From: Caproicibacter sp047777415
Lineage (GTDB): Bacteria; Bacillota; Clostridia; Oscillospirales; Acutalibacteraceae
Direction: 5' to 3'
NCBI GenBank assembly: GCA_047777415.1
Contig: JBKEEO010000001.1
Coordinates: 1,178,001 to 1,242,000 of the forward strand
DNA: 64,000 nt
Shown: one piece after another, positions 51,392 to 60,315 of the stretch
Position numbering within the stretch: position 1 is the first letter of the stretch
How the letters are laid out: every line of letters starts with the position of its first letter
Translations under genes and position numbers: made by a program
Notes under the pieces: generated by a model
The model's database searches: none
What the model was told of the DNA's origin: nothing
What the model saw: only the letters and a program-made list of their open reading frames with translations

Positions 51392-52435
51392 ATGATGCAA
51401 TTTACGTTCCGATGGTATGGCCGGGACGATCCGGTAACACTTGAAAAGATTCGCCAGATTCCGGGGGTCCGGTCTATAGTTAGCGCGTGTTATGATGTTC
51501 CCGCCGGAGATGTCTGGAAGGCGGAAAGCATTCAGGCAATTCGTTCGGAGGCGGCAGCATATGGCCTTGAATTTCAGGTGGTTGAAGGATTGCCTGTACA
51601 CGAAAGTATTAAACTGGGTGATTATTCCCGGGACCGTTACATCGAAAAATATATCAGGAATCTTCATCTCTTGGCCGAGCATGGAATTCGCGTAGTTTGT
51701 TATAACTTTATGCCTGTGTTTGGTTGGGTACGTACCCGATTAAACTATCACCTTGCGGATGGCTCCGAAACGCTGGCGTTTTCTGAAGATGAGCTAAAAA
51801 AAATAGATCCCTCCAGGGATAAACTGGATCTACCGGGATGGAACTTTTCTTCCAAGAAAGAGGAAATATCCTATCTGATTGAGCAATATCGGGACCTGGG
51901 AACGAGAGGGATGTGGAAAAATTTACAGTATTTTTTAGAAGCAATTGTGCCCGAAGCTGAAAAGTGTGGGATTGCCCTTGCAATTCACCCTGATGATCCT
52001 CCGTTGCCGGTGTTTGGTCTGCCTAGGATTGTTTCTTCGGAAAGCGATTTGGAACGTCTGACATCTATAGTTGACAGTCCGTCTAACGGCATCACGCTGT
52101 GCACGGGTTCTCTTGGAAGCGGACGAAATAACAATGTGGCGAAAATAGCATATCGCTTTGCGTCGGAAGGCAAAATTAAATTCGTTCATGCCAGAAATAT
52201 TCAGTTTCAAAACGGGCTTGATTTTGTCGAGTCGGGGCACCTTACAACAAGTGGAAGCCTCAATATGGCTGAAATTCTAAGGTCTTTATACCACGGTGGT
52301 TTTGATGGATATCTCCGCTCTGATCATGGCAGAATGGTTTGGGGGGAGACAGGACGCCCGGGCTACGGGCTTTACGATAGGGCGATGGGAATTACATATC
52401 TGCAAGGAATTTGGGAAGGAATTACCAACAATTAG
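51392..52435 (+). CDS. uxuA: Mannonate dehydratase
   Basis: This 347-residue TIM-barrel metalloenzyme converts D-mannonate to 2-keto-3-deoxygluconate in glucuronate breakdown. Recognisable UxuA blocks are MQFTFRWYGRDDPVTLEKI at the start, CYNFMPVFGWVRTRL near 110, AIHPDDPP with metal ligands near 205, LCTGSLG near 240, HARNIQ near 270 and the closing RSDHGRMVWGE. The ATG follows GAGAAAGGTGAA. It lies in the same unit as the dehydratase and aldolase, which shares the intermediate KDG. Confidence 0.93.
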   Translation: MMQFTFRWYGRDDPVTLEKIRQIPGVRSIVSACYDVPAGDVWKAESIQAIRSEAAAYGLEFQVVEGLPVHESIKLGDYSRDRYIEKYIRNLHLLAEHGIRVVCYNFMPVFGWVRTRLNYHLADGSETLAFSEDELKKIDPSRDKLDLPGWNFSSKKEEISYLIEQYRDLGTRGMWKNLQYFLEAIVPEAEKCGIALAIHPDDPPLPVFGLPRIVSSESDLERLTSIVDSPSNGITLCTGSLGSGRNNNVAKIAYRFASEGKIKFVHARNIQFQNGLDFVESGHLTTSGSLNMAEILRSLYHGGFDGYLRSDHGRMVWGETGRPGYGLYDRAMGITYLQGIWEGITNN

Positions 52436-52486
52436 TTTTTATGCCGTGTAATCGGCATGATATAAAAATTTAGGAGGAAGTTGTCT

Positions 52487-53515
52487 ATGAAAAAATTATT
52501 GTCATTGATTTTGTGTGCAGGCCTAATGCTGACTACAGCTGCTTGCTCAAATTCAGCATCATCCACGTCTTCTGCAACATCGTCCGAATCTTCAGCACAG
52601 GCAGAATCTTCTGCGTCAGATAATGCATCTGATCAAAAGCCTGATAATTTCCCGGAGAAGCCAATTACCTTTATTGTGCCTTGGGCGGCAGGCGGAACCT
52701 CTGATGGTCAAGTCCGCGTGATCGCAAATCTTGGTCAGAAATATTTTGGCGTTCCGTGTACGGTTGTAAATCGTGACGGCGCAGGCGGAACAATTGCTAC
52801 CACAGAGTTTGTCAACACCAAAGCAGACGGTTACACCATTTGCTTGGAAGCCTGCGGCGTTTTCACCACACAGCCGTTTATTAAGGATAATATTAAATAC
52901 AGCATTGATGATTTTAAACCCCTCATCGGGACAACGATCGAGCCTATCATCATGGTTGCCAGCAAGGCGTCTGGAATTAAAAGCCTTGATGATCTTAAGA
53001 ATAAAGGAAGAGTTATCAGCTACGGCTTCTCGGGGGCAGGCAGTCTTCCGCAGCTTTCGCAGCAGAGATTCTTCGAAATGGCCGGAATCGAGTCCAGTGG
53101 AGTTCCATTCGGCGGCGGCGCTCCGACTATGACGGCTCTGCTTGGTGCTCATATCGATGTCGCGGCAGCACACCCGGGTGAAGTTGCTCAGTATCTGGAA
53201 TCTGGCGACGTTGTTCCGCTCGGCATTTTCTCGCCGGAACGTGATCCGCGCGAAAATCTGAAGGATATTCCCACGTTTAAGGAACAAGGTTTCGATATTG
53301 ACATGAGCGTATGGAAATTCCTCATGGTTCCGAAAGATACGCCCGATGATATTGCAAATTACTTAACAAACACCCTGGCAGAAATTGAGAAGGACCCTGA
53401 GTTTATGAAATTCTGTGAGAATAATAATTTGATTGTTTCCGGATATCAGCCGGATGAAATTACCACAAAAATTAAAAATGAGGCTGCTATCAACAAGGAA
53501 CTGCTGAACAAATAA
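52487..53515 (+). CDS. tctC: Tripartite tricarboxylate transporter binding lipoprotein (TctC)
   Basis: This is the extracytoplasmic solute-binding protein of a TTT importer, 342 residues. A lipoprotein signal ends with lipobox AAC (about residue 20), followed by a Ser/Ala-rich linker. The family start (KPITFIVPWAAGGTSDGQVR), the loop VVNRDGAGGTIAT and the segment GVPFGGGAPTMTALLGAHID are typical. TTT binding proteins take citrate, other carboxylates or sugar acids; the surrounding enzymes suggest a sugar acid. ATG 52487 has AGGAGGAAG upstream; TTG 52481 is less likely. A small hairpin ATGCCG/CGGCAT lies at 52441-52458. Confidence 0.93.
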   Translation: MKKLLSLILCAGLMLTTAACSNSASSTSSATSSESSAQAESSASDNASDQKPDNFPEKPITFIVPWAAGGTSDGQVRVIANLGQKYFGVPCTVVNRDGAGGTIATTEFVNTKADGYTICLEACGVFTTQPFIKDNIKYSIDDFKPLIGTTIEPIIMVASKASGIKSLDDLKNKGRVISYGFSGAGSLPQLSQQRFFEMAGIESSGVPFGGGAPTMTALLGAHIDVAAAHPGEVAQYLESGDVVPLGIFSPERDPRENLKDIPTFKEQGFDIDMSVWKFLMVPKDTPDDIANYLTNTLAEIEKDPEFMKFCENNNLIVSGYQPDEITTKIKNEAAINKELLNK

Positions 53516-53520
53516 TGAAA

Positions 53521-53568
53521 TTGGAAGGAGCCGTTTCCCACTTTTTGGGATACGGTTCCATCTTCCAA
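53521..53568 (+). terminator. Imperfect hairpin between tctC and tctB
   Basis: TTGGAAGGAGCCGTTTCCCA pairs imperfectly with TGGGATACGGTTCCATCTTCCAA just after the tctC stop, without a long T-run. It may stabilise or attenuate, so the binding protein is made in excess. Confidence 0.5.
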
Positions 53569-53654
53569 AATAATATTCAGATGGCAGAGTTGTTCATCAT
53601 GATGAAAGGAGTAATGATTGCTGCGGTTTTTCCGCGCGGTCGCAGAAAGTCAAA

Positions 53655-53965
53655 ATGAGCGATTATAAAAAGAATATCGTTTCTTCGCTGATTTTTTTGA
53701 TTTTGGGTATTGGGCTTATGGTCCTGATTCCAATTTCGATTCCTTTGAGTACGGAAATGGAGGTAGGACCACGTGCATTTCCCTACTTCATTGCCGTTTC
53801 CATGATCCTGTTAAGCGTATTGCTTTTGGCTTCTACACTGTTTCAATACAGAAAACAGAGGCCGCAACAAGATGCGGAAAAAGAACCGAGCTATATGCGC
53901 GATGAAATACGCGCTCTCGTCCTTTGCGGCATCATTTTGCTGTATGTTTTCTTGTTTGATAAAAT
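53655..53965 (+). pseudogene. tctB: TctB small membrane subunit, 5' part, interrupted by IS30-family element
   Basis: Residues 1-103 of the TctB subunit of the TTT importer are intact, with the first helices (SSLIFLILGIGLMVLIPI and PYFIAVSMILLSVLLLAS) and part of the third. At 53966 the frame enters an insertion sequence and stops after ten foreign residues. The missing C-terminal half is at 55174-55334. Restoring one copy of the 13-bp repeat gives a protein of about 152 residues, normal for TctB. The start ATG has only a weak GCAGAAAG site. Loss of TctB should disable or impair the importer. Confidence 0.92.
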
Positions 53966-55173
53966 GGTAGATTGTAAAATCAAATTGAACACATAAAAAG
54001 ATTCCATAGCGCACAGGGAACTGTTAGGATAAAGTTACCACACTAAATACTGACAGAAAGGCCTGAACACTATGGACAAGAACCATTCTATCATAAAGAT
54101 CGAAGAACGCAAGAGGGGACAGCATCTTAAAGCAGAAGAGCGTGGCGCAATCCAACAGTTAAAGAAGATGGGATTTAGCAATCGAAAGATTGCTCGCGCA
54201 ATCAATTGCAGCCCCTCTACCGTGGGCTATGAACTACGACGTGGCACACCGGAATACTCCGGCCGAGGTCGCAAACCCGGCTACTCAGCCAAACGTGGAG
54301 CTGCAGTCTACAAAGCGAATCGCAGTCGTTGCCATCGCCCTAGAACGGTATCCAGGAACTCCGACTTCATCCGTTGGATGGTTAAAAAGGTTCGTAAGCA
54401 TAATTGGTCTTTTGATGAGTGCGTAGGGCGGGCCCGAAGCGAACATCGTTTTCCAGCCAAGGAAATCCCATGTACAAAAACTCTATATCATATGCTGTGG
54501 AAAGGGGAATTACCGCTCACGCTATTTGAACTTCCTGAGGTATTAAATAGGCATTCTCGCAGAAAACCACGGCTTTCTAAGCGTATCAATGGGAAATCCA
54601 TTGATTGGCGGCCACCTGAGGTAGCAGAGCGAAACACATTTGGACACTGGGAATCTGATACGGTACTGGGCCGAAAAAGAAGCGGTGAGGCAGTTGTATT
54701 TACCATTGTAGAGCGCCTGACAGGATATTATCTTTCAATTCGAATTGACGGCAAAACAACCACCGGTGTTGCCAGTGCCATGGAACAGCTAAAGGAACAG
54801 TATGGCGAGAAATTTTCGCAGGTGTTTCGCAGTATTACCACAGATAACGGCAGTGAGTTTGCGGCATTTTCAGCCTTTGAAGAACTAGGCACGGCAATCT
54901 ACTTTGCTCATCCCTATTCTGCTTGGGAACGACCTGTAAATGAGAGGACCAATCGCATACTACGAAAATATATCCCAAAGGGTCGCTCCATCAATGGCTT
55001 TACCGCCGAACAAATCTTAATGTTTGCAGACGAGATAAACGCCACGCCTAGGAAACGATTAGGTTATCAGACCCCTGAGGAACTGTTTGATGCTCAACTG
55101 GACAGAATTTATACTTTAAACCCGTAGATAACTTTATCCAGTGAAAGTGTTCAATTTGTTATTGCAATTTAAG
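53966..55173 (+). mobile_element. IS30-family insertion sequence, copy 1 (inserted in tctB)
   Basis: The 1208-bp element has imperfect terminal inverted repeats of about 27 bp sharing CAAATTGAACAC (left start GGTAGATTGTAAAATC, right end GCAATTTAAG). It is flanked by a perfect 13-bp direct repeat TGTTTGATAAAAT at 53953-53965 and 55174-55186. The second copy at 60316-61523 has the same length and limits. Confidence 0.94.
54072..55127 (+). CDS. IS30-family transposase (copy 1)
   Basis: This 351-residue DDE transposase has an N-terminal helix-turn-helix (GFSNRKIARAINCSPSTV, about 37-54). The catalytic triad settings are GHWESDTVLG (first Asp), ITTDNGSEFA (second Asp) and PVNERTNRILRKY (Glu), the usual IS30 spacing. 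It appears intact. It differs from the second copy at a handful of residues, so the two are recent relatives. The ATG is preceded by GAAAGG at a distance of 12 bases. Confidence 0.96.
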   Translation: MDKNHSIIKIEERKRGQHLKAEERGAIQQLKKMGFSNRKIARAINCSPSTVGYELRRGTPEYSGRGRKPGYSAKRGAAVYKANRSRCHRPRTVSRNSDFIRWMVKKVRKHNWSFDECVGRARSEHRFPAKEIPCTKTLYHMLWKGELPLTLFELPEVLNRHSRRKPRLSKRINGKSIDWRPPEVAERNTFGHWESDTVLGRKRSGEAVVFTIVERLTGYYLSIRIDGKTTTGVASAMEQLKEQYGEKFSQVFRSITTDNGSEFAAFSAFEELGTAIYFAHPYSAWERPVNERTNRILRKYIPKGRSINGFTAEQILMFADEINATPRKRLGYQTPEELFDAQLDRIYTLNP

Positions 55174-55334
55174 TGTTTGATAAAATCGGGTATTTTCTGT
55201 CCACATTCTTGGCCTCTACCGTAACACTGTTGCTTTTCAGAGTGAAAAAAGTCTGGTACTATCTAATTGTTTACGTTGCAGGTGCAGGGATATATTTTGC
55301 GTTCACCAAATTACTGTTTGTTATGTTGCCCTAG
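55174..55334 (+). pseudogene. tctB: TctB small membrane subunit, detached 3' part
   Basis: In frame with the first part through the duplicated target, this stretch reads FDKIGYFLSTFLASTVTLLL and on through two helices to LLFVMLP and TAG at 55332-55334, the normal TctB ending. It has no own start. Confidence 0.92.
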
Positions 55335-55367
55335 CTGTGCGCAAAGGGAGGATTAAGTGATACTACT

Positions 55368-56852
55368 ATGATATTGAGTATACTGACCAGCTTATTTACA
55401 TGGGAAAATTTTTTGTTTATGAATATTGGCCTTGCGGCCGGAATTGTTGTTGGGGCATTGCCCGGACTAACCGGAACCATGTGCATTGCACTGCTGCTTC
55501 CTATGACCTATGGATTAAATTCCGTCACAGGAATGATTTTGCTTTTAGGAGTGTACTGCGGCGGCATTTTCGGGGGGTCCATCACTGCAATACTGATTAA
55601 TACCCCCGGTACTCCGGCGTCTGCGGCCACAGTGCTTGACGGTTATCCAATGGCTAAAAACGGTCATGCGGGCCGTGCGCTCACGGTAGCCCTTTCAGCG
55701 TCGGAGGTTGGCGGTTTGTTCAGCGTGCTTGTCTTGATGGTTGCCGCTCCTCCAATCGCAAGATTTGCACTGGATTTTGGCCCTGCTGAGTATTTTTCTC
55801 TGGCTCTCTTCGGCCTCACCATCATTGCAAGCGTCGGTGGCGATTCGCTGATTAAGGGCCTGCTTATGGGGTTCGCAGGCTTATTTGTTTCCACAATCGG
55901 AATGGATCCGGTTGGCGGAACAGACCGGTTTACAATGAATATTACCTCTCTGTCCAGCGGCATTGGTATTATTCCGGCTTTGATTGGTTTGTTTGCAATT
56001 ACCGAGATTATGTATAAGACCAGAAATATCTATAAACCTGTTGGAGATGTTGTAGAAATCAAGGGGAGAGAAAGACAATCCTTCTTTGCGATATTTAAAT
56101 ACAAAGCTACACTTTTAAAATCATCCATTATCGGTACGTTTATCGGATCGGTGCCGGGTACCGGAGCGGCAATCGCTTCGTTCCTCAGCTATAACGAAGC
56201 AAAACGTTCTTCCAAAAATCCAGAGAAATTCGGAACAGGGTATGAAGAAGGAATTATCGCTTCGGAAGCTGCAAACAATGCCGTTACAGGTGCAACTCTG
56301 ATTCCTTTGCTGACGCTTGGAATTCCGGGCGACACAAACACAGCGGTTTTAATTGGTGCGCTGACCATGCAGGGAATTATTCCTGGACCACAGCTTTTTA
56401 TTCAGCAAAAACAATGGGTTTACAGCATTATGTTAGCGCTGCTTATTGTGAATATTTTCATGTATATCCAAGGCAAATTTTTCATTCGTTTTTTTGTGAA
56501 TGTGACGAAAGTCCCTACAGAAGTATTAGTGCCTATTCTTGTTGCTCTTTGTATTATCGGTGCTTATGCGGTCAATAACACGACCTTTGACGCTCTGCTG
56601 ATGACTTTATTTGGTTTGTTCGGATATTATATGAAAAAGTTAAATTTCCCCTTGACTCCAATGGTCATTGCAATTGTACTTGGGCCTCTGGCTGAGTCCA
56701 ACATGCGCCGGGCATTGATTATGTCCCAGGGGAGCTGGATGATTTTCTTCCAAAAGCCCATTAGCTGCTTCTTCATTGTTCTTGCTGCTTTCATGCTGCT
56801 GTTCCCGGTAATCAAAAAGCAGCTTACAAAGAAACGGCAGGTGCAATCATGA
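55368..56852 (+). CDS. tctA: Tripartite tricarboxylate transporter large membrane subunit (TctA)
   Basis: This is the 494-residue, roughly 11-span channel subunit of the TTT importer. Duplicated family motifs are visible: GALPGLTGTMCIALLLPMT near 30 and GTGAAIASFLSYNEAKR near 265, plus ITAILINTPGTPASAAT and TLIPLLTLGIPGD. It probably imports the solute bound by TctC, using the ion gradient. Its ATG lies 34 bases past the tctB stop with only a weak site (AAGTGAT), so it may depend on translation of tctB; the insertion upstream could therefore lower its expression. An IS-borne promoter might compensate. Confidence 0.93.
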   Translation: MILSILTSLFTWENFLFMNIGLAAGIVVGALPGLTGTMCIALLLPMTYGLNSVTGMILLLGVYCGGIFGGSITAILINTPGTPASAATVLDGYPMAKNGHAGRALTVALSASEVGGLFSVLVLMVAAPPIARFALDFGPAEYFSLALFGLTIIASVGGDSLIKGLLMGFAGLFVSTIGMDPVGGTDRFTMNITSLSSGIGIIPALIGLFAITEIMYKTRNIYKPVGDVVEIKGRERQSFFAIFKYKATLLKSSIIGTFIGSVPGTGAAIASFLSYNEAKRSSKNPEKFGTGYEEGIIASEAANNAVTGATLIPLLTLGIPGDTNTAVLIGALTMQGIIPGPQLFIQQKQWVYSIMLALLIVNIFMYIQGKFFIRFFVNVTKVPTEVLVPILVALCIIGAYAVNNTTFDALLMTLFGLFGYYMKKLNFPLTPMVIAIVLGPLAESNMRRALIMSQGSWMIFFQKPISCFFIVLAAFMLLFPVIKKQLTKKRQVQS

Positions 56853-57940
56853 TGGAAGATAGACCTCTTCAGCTAAGCAGCGAACGCTATTATCAAAGCC
56901 GTGGTGCACTCCAAGTGTTCCCTGAAGAAGTGCTGGCACATGGTAATTCTGTACTGATCGTAACAGATCATACGGTTTATCCGAAAGTGCAGGAGTATCT
57001 CGAACAGACATTACAAAAATCGGGAATTCGCTTTCGGGTATTCTGGTTTGAGGGCTTTTGCTCGCCAAAGAATTATGAAGGCGCAGCGCAGGCTGCAAAA
57101 TCCATGAAAGCGTCTGTGATTGCGGGAATTGGCGGCGGCCGAGTGATGGACACGGCAAAAATAGCATCCGACCTTTGCCATGTAAGGTGCATCACGATAC
57201 CTACTTCAGCGGCAACCTGTGCAGCTACCGCGCTGTTAGCAGTAAAATACACCGATGAAGGACAGTTTCGCGGCAATTATTGGCCGGTCCATGTGCCGGC
57301 AGCAACAATTGCAGATCTGGATGTAATTGTATCGAATTGCCCTGTGCGTTATAATGCGGCAGGTATCGTTGATTCAATGGCAAAATATCCTGAAATTTCA
57401 TATAATATGCAGTATACAGGATTTTGGAAAGACAATTTATACTCGAAGGTTGCCTGTTCCGGGGCAAATGAGATTTATCGCTTATTATTGGAAACAGGAC
57501 GAGAGGTTCTAAGTAAAATGCAGGCAAATGTTTGTGACCAGCAAGTTGAAAATTGCATTTGTGCGACTCTCTCGGGTACCGGATTAATTTCCTGCCTGGC
57601 AAGCGGCGGAAAGCAAGCTGCTGTTTCCCACTGTCTTTACAGCTTTTTCTGTGACACCCAGCCCGGTTTGGCACGCAAATTCTTGCACGGCGAAATTGTT
57701 GGGGCATCACTACCATATCAGCTTATGGTTGATGGAAAAGGTGAAAAGCAGGCTTTAGAATTGTTTACTTTTCTAAAAACAATCAATCTGCCCGCTTGTA
57801 TGGATGATTTAGAGTATCATCCGACCCGAGAGTCATTGGATGAAATGTACGAGTATCTGAGAGTAAAAATGCCTATTCAAGAGAGTTCGGAACTGGAACG
57901 GCTGCAAGCATTTGAAAACGTACTTCTGCACGGCTGTTAA
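56849..57940 (+). CDS. Iron/zinc-dependent dehydrogenase of the glycerol dehydrogenase type
   Basis: This 363-residue NAD-dependent metal alcohol dehydrogenase is GldA-like. The nucleotide loop is GIGGGRVMDTAK (about 92-103), preceded by VLIVTDHTVYP. Metal ligands fit Asp in YNAAGIVDSMAKYPE, His in AAVSHCLYSFF and His in KFLHGEIVG. It overlaps tctA by four bases, so it belongs to the cluster. Aldolase cleavage of a non-phosphorylated KDG gives glyceraldehyde, and reduction of that aldehyde to glycerol is a plausible role, but the substrate is inferred. Relatives use glycerol, dihydroxyacetone, 1-phosphoglycerol or hydroxyacids. Confidence 0.87.
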   Translation: MMEDRPLQLSSERYYQSRGALQVFPEEVLAHGNSVLIVTDHTVYPKVQEYLEQTLQKSGIRFRVFWFEGFCSPKNYEGAAQAAKSMKASVIAGIGGGRVMDTAKIASDLCHVRCITIPTSAATCAATALLAVKYTDEGQFRGNYWPVHVPAATIADLDVIVSNCPVRYNAAGIVDSMAKYPEISYNMQYTGFWKDNLYSKVACSGANEIYRLLLETGREVLSKMQANVCDQQVENCICATLSGTGLISCLASGGKQAAVSHCLYSFFCDTQPGLARKFLHGEIVGASLPYQLMVDGKGEKQALELFTFLKTINLPACMDDLEYHPTRESLDEMYEYLRVKMPIQESSELERLQAFENVLLHGC

Positions 57941-58036
57941 ATTATTTTCTTTGGGTCTTACTCTGCTTAGTGAATCCAAATGTGCAAATATGTATCTTAG
58001 CATTATGTTGGATTTGCTCGTTAGTGGCAATTCTGT

Positions 58037-59367
58037 GATAGAGTACAATAAAGTTCGCAATTTCATAAAGGTATAGAAAAGTCATTGGGACTCCGATAAA
58101 ATGAATGGTGAGAAAACATTCAAAAAAGGAGAGATACCCAATGACTCACAAAAAGAATACCACAGATTTGACAGAATTGCTACTAAAATGTATGGCGCAG
58201 CCGGATCCAATGCTGTCGATGCTGGAATGGCTGTGTACCCGTCTGATGGAAGCAGAGGTCTCCGGTATTATTGGCGCGGAAAAGAATGCACACAATCCAT
58301 CCCGCCGTGATTACCGCTGCGGCTATCGGCCGCGTCGACTGGATACTCGTATGGGGACGATGTATCTGATGGTACCAAAACTCCGAAATCAGGGCTATAT
58401 CCCGTTTTTCGTAACAGAACGCAAGCGCAGTGAAGCAGCGCTGATTCAAGTGGTTCAGGAAGCGTTTGTGCAGGGTGTATCTACGCGAAAGATGGAGAAA
58501 CTAGCCCGCAGTCTTGGAATTGAAAATCTTTCTCGCAGTCAAGTCAGTGAAATGACGAAAGGCCTTAATGAGCAGGTACAGTACTTCCGCAGCCGGCCTC
58601 TGACGGGTCGCTATCCTGTCATTTGGACAGATGCACTGTATGAAAAAATTCGTATGGATGGCCGGGTCGTCAGCATGGCTGTGATGGTAGTTTGCGGCGT
58701 CAATGAACAGGGGCATAGGGATATCCTCGCCGTAGAGCCAATGCTAGATGAATCAAAAGAAAGTTATTCTCAATTGTTTCAAAGTCTTTTAGATCGTGGA
58801 CTGAAAACACCGCTTCTGGTGGTTTCAGACGCGAATAAAGGGCTGATTGCAGCCATCCGTGAGAGTTTTCCGGGAGCCTCTTGGCAACGATGCAAAGTCC
58901 ATTTCATGCGAAATATTTTAGCTCATGTACCCCAGAAGGAAAAAGAGTCCTTTGCGGCTCAGTTAAAAGAAATTTGGTTGGCACCCTCCGCTGAAATAGC
59001 TAGACAGCGCGCGGAGCAAATATCAGAACAATATGGAAAACGCTTTCCAAAAGCAATCGAATTCCTGGAAGATGGACTGGAAGATTCTCTAGCCTTCTAT
59101 GCTTTTCCGGAACTTGATGCCCGCAAAATTTCTTCAACTAATATGCTGGAACGGCTGAACAAGGAAATCCGCCGCAGAACCAGCGTAGTAGGAATATTCC
59201 CTAATCCGGATTCCTATCTACGTCTGGTAACAACATGTCTCATGGAATATGCGGAAGACTGGTCTGTTTCCAGAGCATACTTAAATCCAAAATCTATTCA
59301 GATACTATTAAACGTAGCCTAATTCATTTTCCGGAGTCCCAAAATTGCGAACTTCCCTTGACACTAG
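58037..59367 (+). mobile_element. IS256-family insertion sequence, copy 2
   Basis: The element is nearly identical to the copy at 16328 and in the same orientation. It is flanked by the 9-bp repeat CAATTCTGT at 58028-58036 and 59368-59376. The left end reads GATAGAGTACAATAAAG and the right end TTGACACTAG. It sits in non-coding DNA 96 bases after the dehydrogenase gene. Confidence 0.93.
58141..59322 (+). CDS. IS256-family transposase (copy 2)
   Basis: This 393-residue DDE transposase has the same motifs as copy 1 (IWTDALYEKI, VVSDANKGL, NMLERLNKEI) and differs at roughly ten residues, mostly conservative. The start ATG follows AAAAAAGGAGAG. It appears intact. The two copies in direct orientation about 42 kb apart are potential sites of homologous recombination. 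Confidence 0.96.
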   Translation: MTHKKNTTDLTELLLKCMAQPDPMLSMLEWLCTRLMEAEVSGIIGAEKNAHNPSRRDYRCGYRPRRLDTRMGTMYLMVPKLRNQGYIPFFVTERKRSEAALIQVVQEAFVQGVSTRKMEKLARSLGIENLSRSQVSEMTKGLNEQVQYFRSRPLTGRYPVIWTDALYEKIRMDGRVVSMAVMVVCGVNEQGHRDILAVEPMLDESKESYSQLFQSLLDRGLKTPLLVVSDANKGLIAAIRESFPGASWQRCKVHFMRNILAHVPQKEKESFAAQLKEIWLAPSAEIARQRAEQISEQYGKRFPKAIEFLEDGLEDSLAFYAFPELDARKISSTNMLERLNKEIRRRTSVVGIFPNPDSYLRLVTTCLMEYAEDWSVSRAYLNPKSIQILLNVA

Positions 59368-59524
59368 CAATTCTGTCAAATTCAGATTGTTAAGGAAGTC
59401 ATTGGACCGTTTCTCATGCGTTGAATGTTTAAGATTGTTATTCAACTATGGGAATGCCAATGACTTTTTTTATGCTTTTATGAAACCGTATACATGATTC
59501 TGCACTGTTACGCTGGGGACAAAT

Positions 59525-59725
59525 TTATTTAAACAGCTTAAAGATATCCCTCAACCCAAAAGTAGTGCGATTGTATATGCGATTATAGGCGGCCTTTTTT
59601 GGATTAGTAATCCAACCATACCCACGTGGTGCCTTCAATCCTAGATTGTGGCGAATGTAGCGTTTTACACTGGTGCGTGCAGCAATGCTCTTTTTCAAAC
59701 TGGGCTTTCGCATACCGAATTTCAT
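59525..59725 (-). CDS. Small basic hypothetical protein
   Basis: Not recognised functionally. This 66-residue, strongly basic protein is rich in Lys, Arg, Tyr and Gly (SIAARTSVKRYIRHNLGLKA, then PRGYGWITNPKKAAYNRIYN). I recall similar short basic proteins in other Firmicutes and their phages, but without a known role. The ATG has AAAAGGGG eight bases upstream, which supports it as a real gene. It is stranded between an IS256 and an IS30 copy and is probably a remnant of transferred or phage DNA. Confidence 0.62.
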   Translation of the reverse strand: MKFGMRKPSLKKSIAARTSVKRYIRHNLGLKAPRGYGWITNPKKAAYNRIYNRTTFGLRDIFKLFK

Positions 59726-60302
59726 AAATAAGACCCCTTTTTATGCGTGATTTTTATAATACTTCTAATAAAATTATAATGATTCATGTTATACGTTTCA
59801 ATCATCTTCCATGGTCACCTATAGCCCCGTTATATTTTTCAATCACTTTGTGCGCATATTTATCATTTCATATTTCTTATTATCACGTCTTGTTTAGTTA
59901 CGTATTTTACTGTGCTATGCGTGACTTAAAAAGTTTGTACACGCATAACATTAATCCGTATGTCTTTTAGGCATACGGAAATTTTTGTTTTGTAGCTTTT
60001 TAGATATACATGAACCTTGCCCGGAACAAGCCGCAACGAATTTACTGTGACAAAGGCTGAACTGAATGCTTTTGACAAAAGCGAAAGAAGATCTACTGAC
60101 TTGTATTGCACAGCTTGCACACATGGCTGTGGTGTCTTTATGCGTATGAGATGGAATAGTCTGCGTTTTTTCAATCTCCGGTGATTTGACGCTGTCATAT
60201 AACTTTTCCCTGCTCAAAATGTTTAAAAACTGGGAATACTAGAACCTTCTGTCAAAATTTGTTATGGAATAGATATAAAAATTTAATTAATTCTTAATAA
60301 AA
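59726..60302. other. Gene-poor, AT-rich stretch between insertion sequences
   Basis: No convincing gene was found. A plus-strand terminator-like hairpin lies at 59956-59988. At 60034-60189 a plus-strand frame (FTVTKAELNAFDKSERRSTD, then LYCTACTHGCGVF) has protein-like composition, but no start codon with a ribosome site and a stop just upstream, so it may be a fragment of a lost gene. Confidence 0.4.
59956..59988 (+). terminator. Orphan rho-independent terminator
   Basis: The stem CCGTATG/CATACGG with a nine-base loop is followed by AAATTTTTGTTTT. No intact plus-strand gene precedes it. Confidence 0.65.
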
Positions 60303-60315
60303 TATATTAACAAAT

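Noticed and set aside
59743..59970. A 75-codon plus-strand frame before the orphan terminator
   Set aside because: The sequence is random-looking and AT-driven, with no ribosome site, and it overlaps the terminator stem.
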